From the NCBI GenBank assembly GCA_027943245.1, contig JANDJZ010001489.1, positions 1 to 10,129 of the forward strand: 10,129 bases of DNA, read 5' to 3'. This stretch comes from Acanthamoeba sp. SK_2022b (lineage: Eukaryota; Discosea; Longamoebia; Acanthamoebidae). Positions within the stretch are counted from its first letter, which is position 1; each line of letters starts with the position of its first letter. The notes beneath the pieces are model-generated. The model ran no database searches. It saw only the letters and a program-made list of their open reading frames with translations, and was not told where the DNA came from. The position numbers and the translations under genes were made by a program. Shown here one piece after another: positions 1 to 7,302 of the stretch.

Positions 1-249
1 GGAGATATGGGAGTGGAGGGAGTGCCTTCTCGAAGCCGGCCACTTGGGTCTTGGCGATCTCCTTCTTGAGGTAGAGGATGGCCTCGTCGATGTTCTGGGG
101 CGAGACGAGGTCCAGTGCGATGTCGAGGGTCTTCTTGCGGATGTCCATGTTGGGCGTCGCCAGGGCGCGCAGGATGTCCATCAGCAGCGGCTGCAGCGTC
201 TTCTTGTGCCTGGTGGTGGGGCGAGAGTAAGGGATGAGCGATCGGCCTA

Positions 250-323
<74 letters not shown>

Positions 324-1042
324 CACGATTGTGTTCCTTGAGGGTGGGTGGTGTGCTCACTTTTGCCTGATGGCGTCGAGCTTGTCGGTGACGATGATCT
401 TGACGTTGTTGTCCGCTTCCTGTCATTGAGAAGGTGAAGAGAGAGAGAGAGAGAGAGAGCGGAGAGGAAAGGGTCAACCGACAGCGCACAGCACGGGCAT
501 GGAGGGGGGTAGGCGCCTACGTTGCACAGGAGCTGGATGAAGGTGGCGGCGGCAGCGCGCACGGCGGTCGGGGCGGAGGTGAGGGCGACGAGCGCGCCGG
601 CGGCCTCGAACTGGACCGCGGGGGAGGGCGCCTTGAGGAGCTCGAACAGGCACTTGAGGTATTTGGCCTGAGACGCGCATCGCATACCACACATACCAAA
701 CATGAGCGGTCGCGTTCTTCAAATGGCGGGGAGGGGATAGGGGCCAGGGTACCCTGTCGCTGCCGGAGGCGGAGGACTTGCAGACCTTGCGGATGAGCTC
801 GATCACAATAATCTGAAGAATGTCGCCGAACGTGTTCACCTGGGCGAGCGGGGAGTGGCCAAGCAAGGGCGCGCGCGGGTCAGCATGAAACTCGCAAGCC
901 ATCGCGTATTCGAAGCGTGTGCGTGCGTGCGCGTACCTGGCCGATGACCGAGCCGAGGTATTCGATGGCCTTGTCCTGATCGCAGTTGAAGAGCATGATG
1001 AACGCGTTACGCTTGCACGCCGCATCGCCCTCCTACAGCACG

Positions 1043-1096
<54 letters not shown>

Positions 1097-1924
1097 GGAG
1101 ATTGTGAGCCAGCGTTGAACGCGCGTTGCGGGCCAAGTCGAAACGAGAGGCGCGCTGGAAAAAAGAACGTACGGTGTTGAGGAAGTTGAAGATGAGCTCG
1201 GGAGCATCGGGGATGAGGAAAGAGAAGGCCTTGTAGATGCTGTAGACGGCCAGGACGGCGTTGCGGCGCACGTAGGCGTGGCGGTACTCGAGGTTGGCGC
1301 GCACGGAGGGCACCAGAGGCTCGAGGATCTCGGCTTCCTTGAGCTTGCACAGGAAACGCAGAGTGCTGCCGCGCACGTACTCGTTCGGGTGGTTGAGATC
1401 GTTGCGGAAGTGCGAGCTGTGGATGGATGTCGTTGTGGCCTCGTCGTGTTAGCTTTCCACAACAGCAAACCACAGAAACCATTCAACCATTGCGAAATCT
1501 CAAACGAAAATGAACAAGATAGAGAAGAAGTGGCATTTGCACGATGGGGGGCGACAGGAGACGAAAACGAAAACGACAAAATCAAAAAAGCGAGCATCGA
1601 GGAAAAATCGCGAGGGGGGAGCGTGTACCAGACGAGGATCATTTCGTGGAGGAGCTTGCCATCAGGGCCAGTCTTCTCGCAGAGTTCCCAGAAGAGAAGG
1701 AGGAGCTTTTTCATCGTCTTGTCCTTTTGAGGCATGCAGAAGCGAATGACCGACATGAGAAGCTGAGGGAGGGGCTGGCCATTGAGTGTCAAAAGAATGA
1801 TCTTCTTGAGGGCCGAGATCTTCACAGCCAGATCCCCATTCTCGAGCTGCTCCTTCAGTTGCGGCACAGGGATGTCGACTGTGTCGTTGTGGATAAGAAA
1901 TGTGCAGGGACGCTCTCTTTCCAT
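1..1924 (-). CDS. copb1: Coatomer subunit beta (beta-COP), N-terminal part, partial at the left edge
   Basis: Beta-COP is a structural subunit of the COPI coat, which buds Golgi-to-ER and intra-Golgi vesicles from the cytosolic face. Seven exons on the minus strand read 1924-1629, 1416-1173, 1032-937, 839-753, 667-521, 419-361 and 209-1. All introns are GT-AG, and phases agree across every junction, giving about 379 residues of a protein usually near 950. The sequence follows the adaptin-like HEAT-repeat N-domain of beta-COP closely: [17 protein letters not shown] [13 protein letters not shown] near residues 86-98, then [97 protein letters not shown] and [16 protein letters not shown]. The ATG at 1924 gives a normal N-terminus with no signal peptide, as expected for a coat protein. 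The last readable residues ([14 protein letters not shown] and beyond) may include an exon end near the edge. It is divergent from the SKA-like gene. The identity is seen directly and is very secure. Confidence 0.95.
252..322. repeat. (CA)n microsatellite, about 35 units
   Basis: An uninterrupted 71-bp alternating A/C tract. It lies in the sixth intron of the beta-COP gene (360-210), so the transcript carries (UG)n between a GTGAGC donor and a CAG acceptor. It makes up about half of this 151-bp intron. Confidence 0.97.
439..459. repeat. (GA)n tract in beta-COP intron 5
   Basis: About ten GA units. On the coding (minus) strand this is (TC)n, 18 bp upstream of the acceptor at 420, where it can serve as the polypyrimidine tract of intron 520-420. 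Confidence 0.9.
1045..1097. repeat. Compound (GT)15(GA)11 microsatellite in beta-COP intron 2
   Basis: GT units at about 1045-1074 join GA units at 1075-1097. On the coding strand it reads (TC)11(AC)15 and ends 12 bp before the TAG acceptor at 1033, so it occupies the polypyrimidine-tract position of the 140-bp intron 1172-1033. Confidence 0.93.
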
Positions 1925-2235
1925 GTTGCTGTGCGCTCACCGCTAATGTGAAGAATGAGAATTGTGCGTGCAGAGAAAGAGGTGCAGTGAGTTGAAGCGC
2001 AGCCCAAGCGAGTGAGATCAGAGGCGCGTGATGGCTGCGATCGAATCGAATCGAAAAAATCGGATCAAGAGCTACGCCGCCAACACAAAGCCCTTGCCTA
2101 CGTGTGATTCTTGTGAATTGGGGAAAAAGCCTCCTTTCGCTACTGAAGCATCCCAACAATGCGCAAAGGGCGTTTTGGCGCGAAACAGCCTTGGACCAAA
2201 CGTAGCCACAATCGAACGCCTAATCAACAACGAAG
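1925..2235. promoter_or_regulatory. Divergent promoter region between beta-COP and the SKA-like gene
   Basis: A 311-bp region between two ATGs that point away from each other, so it must hold both 5' UTRs and both promoters. No clear TATA box is visible. It holds a tandem ATCGA run at about 2040-2054 followed by an A-tract, and a 12-bp E2F-type site at 2174-2185 on the SKA-like side. Short frames here, for example at 2028, show no protein-like composition and I do not call them. A GTGAGC motif just upstream of the beta-COP ATG could be a 5' UTR splice donor, but I cannot show this. Confidence 0.6.
2174..2185 (+). promoter_or_regulatory. E2F/DP-type binding site
   Basis: The sequence TTTGGCGCGAAA matches the E2F consensus TTTSSCGC read on both strands, so it has two overlapping half-sites. 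It ends 51 bp before the ATG at 2236 and lies about 250 bp from the beta-COP ATG. E2F sites drive G1/S and mitotic gene expression in animals, plants and amoebozoans. The motif is seen directly; its use by an amoebal E2F is inferred. Confidence 0.55.
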
Positions 2236-4574
2236 ATGAGAAGTGCTGCTTCAACCCCCCAAGTTCCGTTGCACCAGGCCGTTGGCTCGTTCTTTGGAGG
2301 AGTGAAACAATTCGCAGCGCATGCAGAAAGCGAGGCGCGCGAGCTGCGTGCGTCGGTCGAAAAGCCTCCTCTCTCTGGCACGCAAGGTACTCTCTTCCAC
2401 TCTATTCGTTCGCGTTATCCTCGATTAATCGCAGCACCTAGGTTATTCCTCGCTGTTTATGAAGAGGATGAAAACCGACGTAGCTCGTTTGCAGAAGGAC
2501 ATGGCAACAATGCATTCTCAATTCACGAATGCGGTTTCATTTGAGGAGATTATCGAGGTACCTTGCTGCGGTAAACGGTTTAAGATTGCCCACCTGATTC
2601 ACCAACGTCGTGTTGCAGGTCTGCATGGGGATGTACAAACAAAATGAAATGTGGCGCGAAGAGCTGGAGGAGGTGCTCGAGCAGGAGCACGGCGTACGCC
2701 GTGTAGAGCCTCCGCCGCTCCTCTCCCCCGCCAACTCGCATGGTACGTTCCTACTGCTCCTGGTGAGCGATGCCAACGCTTCTCACCAATCGCCTGTACA
2801 GATGAAAAGGACAAAGAGGGTGAAGAGAGTGCAGAGCCAGATTCGTACTACTACGCACAGATCAATGAGAACCGTGGCGAAGAAGGCGCAAGTGCGACTC
2901 AGGACACCCCCGAGTGGGACGTTAACAGAGTAGAGCGCACGCCAAGCGAACGCCGACACGGTGCTGCCGCATCGCGCACGCCCAAGCAGTCCACCCGCAC
3001 CCCGCTTGGACCGCAGAGCGGCACCAGCGTGCGGCATCAGTCGACCCGTGTAGAGAGCCGACAACTGTACGGCACGCTCTGTTCACGTTTCTCTTGCTCC
3101 AGGCTGACCTTGCTCCATTTGTGGGGCACCTCAAACAGACCCCACACCAGCAACCCTCTGCTGTATTCGCCCTCTGCCTCTGACCTTGGCCTATCCGCGG
3201 CCTCTCTCGCGCTCATTGCCAAACGTACATACGCTCTTCTTCCTCCTCTCTAGATACTTGCTATCCAACTGATGAAACGCTTTACACTCAACAACAGGAC
3301 CCGCACATGTGCCACAGCAGCACGGCGCATCGATGGCCGGCGATTCAAACGCTGGAGTTCACACGCATCAGCAGAAGGCCCTCTCGTCCTTCCATGCCGA
3401 CGCCACTCCATCCTCCTCCTATTCCACGTCTTACGTGCAGACCAGCTCGGCCTATAATCTCTCGTCGGCGCCCAAGACTCCCACTTCGTCTTCGCACTAC
3501 GCGTCGTTCTCCTCTTCCTCGTCGACCTACACCAACGCTTCCTCATCCTCTTCCGCTCCCAAGACGCCCACGTCGTCCTACCGTCCGTCGTATGCCACGG
3601 TGGCTTCGCCAGAGTACACCACGTCATCGGCCAAGACGCCTCTTACCTACAACGCCTCGGGGCGCTACCACCCGGTTACGCCCGGCTCGACGCAGAGGGG
3701 CCACATCAACTCTTCGATGGCGACGTCGGCCATGACGCCCATCACCCCCATCGCGCAAACGCGACCCTTCCACGCGGGCAACGGCGGCGACATGGACCTC
3801 GACGACCTGTCGCCCATCCGCCCCTCTGCAGGTGGCCAGAGCTACCCCTCGCTCCCGGCCACCACGCCCACCGTCGATCTCAGATACAAGCACCTGCTCG
3901 GCAACTCACCGGTGCAGCCGGCGCGAGGGCCCGCTCTCGCTTCACTCTATCCTCCACCTTCAGCCTATATGCCATCTGCCTCTTCCTCCACGTTGGCTTC
4001 GGCGTACTCCAAGTATGCTACATCCGCTCAGCCGCCAGCTGCGTCTTCCACCGCGAAGTCCTACTCCTCGTCGGCTGTGGCATCGTCATCAGTGCCTTCT
4101 TCATCATCTTCATCATCATCATCGACATCTCTGGCTCCCGCTTCCCTCAGGCCCACGGTGACAGAGCAGGAGTACAATGGCTGCGCATCGTTCCTCAAGT
4201 ACGCTCTGCTCTGCCGCGCACTGACTGGTGGTTGATGGCTGGCTCATGGCTCGGTGGGTCTTTTCTTTGGGCGTACACAGAGGCCAGATATCGTGGCCGC
4301 AACTGAACGAGGCCATCCAGAAGATCGGGGACTTCTACGCCAACAAGTCCCTCACGCACCTCAGCGAAGACCAGCTCCGCAACGACTTGGGCCTGGGTAC
4401 ATTCAGAGTCGCTCCCTTGTTGTGTGGCTCTTGGCGGCTTCACTCAACAACGGCCTTGCGTTGTGTCTGCATCTCACAGGGAGCAAGTGCAAGGCGGTCA
4501 TCCTGTTCCTCCTCCACCTCAAGCGCATCTCCTCGCAGTTCCACTCGGGCGCCTCCTTCTACGTGCCCACCTGA
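2236..4574 (+). CDS. SKA3-like spindle and kinetochore-associated protein with C-terminal winged-helix-like domain
   Basis: The probable role is as a subunit of the SKA complex, which couples kinetochores to spindle microtubules. Exons: 2236-2386, 2442-2557, 2619-2742, 2802-3049, 3318-4198, 4281-4396 and 4480-4574, about 576 residues. All introns are GT-AG and phases agree. The junction 3049/3318 is least certain; donor 3048 with acceptor 3297 also keeps the frame. Residues 12-114 look like the SKA3 N-terminal coiled coil as I recall it: SFFGGVKQFAAHAESEAREL, then MKRMKTDVARLQKDMATMHS, then MGMYKQNEMWREELEEVLEQ. Residues about 130-490 are a disordered Ser/Thr/Pro-rich linker; the whole protein has about 17 SP or TP sites (for example SRTPKQ, APKTPTSS twice, DLSPIRP), as in CDK-controlled SKA3. 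A poly-Ser run precedes the C-terminal domain at about 495-572, which holds FLKGQISWPQLNEAIQKIGD, LGLGSKCKAVILFLLHLKRI and SGASFYVPT. FLKGQI..LNEAI recalls the SKA1 microtubule-binding domain. Human SKA3 ends without this domain. An E2F-type site lies upstream. The gene is convergent with the next. The family call is good but not certain. Confidence 0.62.
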
Positions 4575-4723
4575 CCGCCACCTGCTAGGCGTTGTACGCG
4601 CGCGTCGTGCGAATGGAGAGCAGCTGATCTCTATCTCTTCTGTGGAAGAAGGCCAGCGTGCTGATGCTATGTACATTGAGTTGCTCTTGTTGGCGTATGC
4701 GCTCAGCTTTCTCCTCCCTCACA
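4575..4723. other. Convergent intergenic spacer
   Basis: 149 bp between the stop codons of the SKA-like gene and the minus-strand membrane-protein gene. It must hold both 3' ends. I see no AATAAA on either strand and no protein-like reading frame. Confidence 0.6.
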
Positions 4724-5223
4724 TCAGCTGATGCGAACGTGATCGAACTCAAACTCGAGACACATGGAGGGCCCGAACGTCATGTCGACCTTCTCGACGT
4801 AGGTGGCGATGCGGCTGTCGCTCTCGTCCGAGTTTGGGCGTGCGAGCAGCTGCAGCAGCTCCTGCCTCAGGTCCCGTCCGTTCTCCACCAGGATGAGCCC
4901 GGGTTCTGGAGACGACGGCGTCTCCTTCGTCTCCACGATTCGCGTTCTGCTCATCATCATCATCATCGACGCCGCATCAGTCCATGCCCCGCGCGCCCAT
5001 CATGCACAAAGAAAGGTAACCCACCTGATGTCCATCTGCACGCGACGCGATGGGTCGGCGCGGCTCTGCAGGATCTGTCGCGACTCCTGGACCCACTCGT
5101 TGACGTCGACGGTGTTGGTGCGCAGCGCGGTGCTCACCACCGCGTAGTCCCGTATCGTCACCTCGGCCCCGAGCCTCTCCGCCAGGAGCTGGAGCGCGCA
5201 GTCAGCCACACATCACACACACA

Positions 5224-5284
<61 letters not shown>

Positions 5285-6389
5285 CTCTCTCTCTCTCTCT
5301 CTTGGTGAGCTCTTTGAGGAGAGCAGGGGCGCGGACCTTACGAACGGACACCTCGCCGCGGCGGTCGGTGGCGCCGACGGGCCCTCCCTCGGCGTTGCCG
5401 TCGCCGTGGCCGCCGTTGGAGAGGATCTCGCGCGCCTGCTGGGCCTCGACCATGGACTGCACGCACAGCTTGAACACGGCGTCGCGTTCGTGCTTGTTCA
5501 GCCCGTGCTCGAGCTTGTGCTTGATCAAGTTGTGCCGCTTGAGCCGCTTCTGTCGGCTCACCCACAGCTCGAGCGAGTTGGCCTTCCTCATCGTCGACGT
5601 CGACGGCGAAGACGCGGGCGTGGCGGGGAGGGCCTCGACCGACTGTTGCTGTTGCTGCTGCTGGAGCTGGTTGTCGCCGGGCGTGGCGGCGAGCTTGTTG
5701 AGCTGATCCTTCTCCTCGCTCTCCTTCTCCTTCTTGGCCACGCCACGCCGGATCTCCCAGATCTGAAGGACCAGCATGCACACGACGAAGAGCTTGGTCG
5801 TCCACGGCATGGGCTTGGAGGCGTTCTGGATCGTTGTCGGCCCCGCGTCGTCGCCCCCGCCAATGGATGCGCTGGCGGTGGCGGTGGCAGGAGATGCGGA
5901 GGGACCGCTTGGGGTGTACGTGGGCTGCGCCGCGTAAGGCGGGGTAGATGAGGAGGAAGAGGAGCCGCTACTCGAACGAAGCCGCGCCGCGGTGGAGACG
6001 CGCTCCTCGGCGTAGTGGTTGTCATAACGCCTCGAGGACGTGGAATACGTGCTCTCGTGCGAGGGTTCAGATGACGGACCGTCGGCCATGGAAGATGAGA
6101 CGTACGATGCTCCCCTGGGGTCGTACACGATTCTGATTTCGCTGATCTCGACATCGCCCCAAGGATTGTTGGCTCTCCTGGCCGCCTCCTCGTCTTCTAG
6201 CCTTTGTTGCCGCCTCTTGCGCGTGTTGGCGCTGCGTTGTCTGCGGCTGGCCGCATCCGTGGCGAAGCGCGACGATGACGGGGCGAGGGAGCGGATGGGC
6301 CATGGTCGCAGAGGAGAGACACACAAGCCCAGTGAGGGTACGTGCGCAGTGTTGTGCCTAATGCACCCCAATCGTCCTGCCCGCTGCAT
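4724..6389 (-). CDS. Unrecognised single-span membrane protein with presequence-like N-terminus
   Basis: I do not recognise this protein. Exons on the minus strand: 6389-5337, 5188-5025 and 4946-4724, about 479 residues. The first ATG at 6389 opens an N-terminus rich in Arg, Ser and Leu with few acids up to about residue 63 (IRSLAPSSSRFATDAASRRQ), which resembles a mitochondrial targeting sequence. Next come NNPWGDVEISEIRIVYDPRG at about 74-93, a Ser/Pro/Thr-rich linker, one hydrophobic span at about 198-212 (TTKLFVVCMLVLQIWEIRR), a charged stretch, a Q7 run near 243-249, a basic helical block at about 267-320 (ELWVSRQKRLKRHNLIKHKL) and a C-terminal part with AERLGAEVTIRDYAVVSTAL and VEKVDMTFGPSMCLEFEFDH. 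The exon 2/3 junction is clear (AG|GTGGG to GCAG|A, phase 2). The exon 1/2 junction is weak: AAG|GTCCGC to CCAG|CTC keeps the frame, whereas the better-looking donor GTAAGG five bases earlier does not. Intron 1 holds a large compound microsatellite. The gene is divergent from its right neighbour. A mitochondrial inner-membrane role is a guess. Confidence 0.7.
5225..5302. repeat. Compound (CA)28(CT)11 microsatellite
   Basis: (CA)n at 5225-5280 is joined without a break to (CT)n at 5281-5302. It lies in the first intron of the minus-strand membrane-protein gene (5336-5189) and fills over half of it. In the transcript it reads (AG)n(UG)n. Confidence 0.97.
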
Positions 6390-6551
6390 CAAAATCGTGA
6401 AAATAAATGATAAAATAAAATAAATGACATTTTTAACCGAGTCTCGGAAAAGACCGAAGGAAAATAGTAATATCTGCCGCTACGCGAGGTCAAGGTGCAC
6501 CATCACTGCGCACTGTGCGTTTGCGGGGCGTTCCTGTTGCGGGAGCAAGCA
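6390..6551. promoter_or_regulatory. AT-rich divergent promoter region
   Basis: 162 bp between two outward-facing ATGs. The half next to the minus-strand gene is strikingly A/T-rich for this genome (runs of AAATAAAATAAA type at about 6400-6436). It also holds a short palindrome, CCGAG-T-CTCGG, at 6437-6447. It probably contains both promoters. No defined factor site is recognised. Confidence 0.5.
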
Positions 6552-7261
6552 ATGATTGATGTAGTGCCTTCCATGCACGCCGACTCCGCCTCTCCTTCCC
6601 CATCATCTTCGATAAGCGAGGTGCCCCCCTTCCCCTTCCCCTTCCCTTTTCCCCTGTCTTCCAGAAGGCCCGCTCCCGTGTCGACACGATCGTGTAGTAG
6701 TGGGTTGACCCTTGGTGCGCACATAAACAGAGGACAGTCTATGTGGGGCTGCTTGAGGAAGGCCTGCTATCGCTCGGCTTCGTGCTCTTGGTGGCGGCCC
6801 TGCTGAGCGGCTTGATGCTGTTGGAGCGGCGCACCTTTGCTCACACGTTTGCCCTGGACGACCGGCGGCGCGAGCAGGACAAGTTGATGTGGGAAGACGT
6901 AGAGGCAGATGAAGAAGAGGAAGACTCGTCGAGCGTCGACGACTACACCGACGACGAACCCGAGCGCGATGCGGTCGACGCGTCGAGCTTCTTCAACGAC
7001 GAGCAGCGCCGAATCGCCCAAGGCAACTCTACATGGGAGCCACCAGCGGTAGGCATCAACAATAGCGACTGCGGCGATGCTGGCGGCAGCCCCACGCCCT
7101 GTCATAGACGGGCGGACAGCATCAGTAGCGTGAACAGCGACGACGGAAGCGCAGATGGAGACGACGAGAGCTTCGCCATGCATCGCCTCGCCAACCGCAT
7201 CAGCGCCGCTACGATAGGCAGGCTCACCACACCGCCCACTACGCGGCGCGCTCAACAATAA
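6552..7261 (+). CDS. Unrecognised small membrane protein with acidic serine-rich tail
   Basis: I do not recognise this protein. The body is an open frame ending in TAA at 7259-7261. The simplest model has exons 6552-6620 and 6731-7261 with one phase-0 intron (GAG|GTGCCC to ACAG|AGG), giving about 199 residues. A model with two very short introns and a small exon starting at 6665 also keeps the frame. The first 23 residues are Ser/Pro-rich. RTVYVGLLEEG then leads into one hydrophobic helix at about 35-54 (LLSLGFVLLVAALLSGLMLL), followed by ERRTF. The tail is acidic (EDVEADEEEEDSSSVDDYTD) and then Ser/Asp-rich and probably disordered. There is no cleavable signal peptide at the very N-terminus. 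The topology could be that of a signal-anchor or tail-exposed membrane adaptor. The stop codon overlaps an AATAAA, and the next gene starts 41 bp on. Confidence 0.62.
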
Positions 7262-7286
7262 ATGTGTAAATAAAAATTATAATAAA
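7257..7286 (+). terminator. Three poly(A) signals spaced 12 bp apart
   Basis: AATAAA occurs at 7257-7262 (overlapping the stop codon), 7269-7274 and 7281-7286. They lie in the 41-bp AT-rich spacer between two same-strand genes, so they are the obvious 3'-end signals of the upstream gene. The overlap with the downstream gene's start is notable. Confidence 0.6.
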
Positions 7287-7302
7287 AGCATTGGTGAAAG
7301 AA

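Noticed and set aside
44..489. Open frames with poly-Thr-His or poly-Cys-Val tracts
   Set aside because: They are translations of the CA/GT microsatellite and antisense shadows of beta-COP exons; the minus-strand family match explains the region.
2028..2441. Plus-strand frame of 137 codons starting in the divergent promoter
   Set aside because: It has no recognisable domain, runs out of phase over the first SKA-like exon and covers the E2F-type site; probably chance.
3250..3893. Minus-strand frames rich in Arg and Trp opposite the Ser/Pro linker
   Set aside because: Antisense of a Ser/Thr/Pro-biased coding exon gives this composition; no splice or family support.
5406..5951. Plus-strand frame rich in Leu and Arg
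   Set aside because: Antisense shadow of the large first exon of the minus-strand membrane-protein gene (poly-Gln becomes poly-Leu).
6437..6447. Palindrome CCGAG-T-CTCGG as an operator
   Set aside because: Arms of five bases are expected by chance several times in 10 kb; listed only as part of the promoter region.
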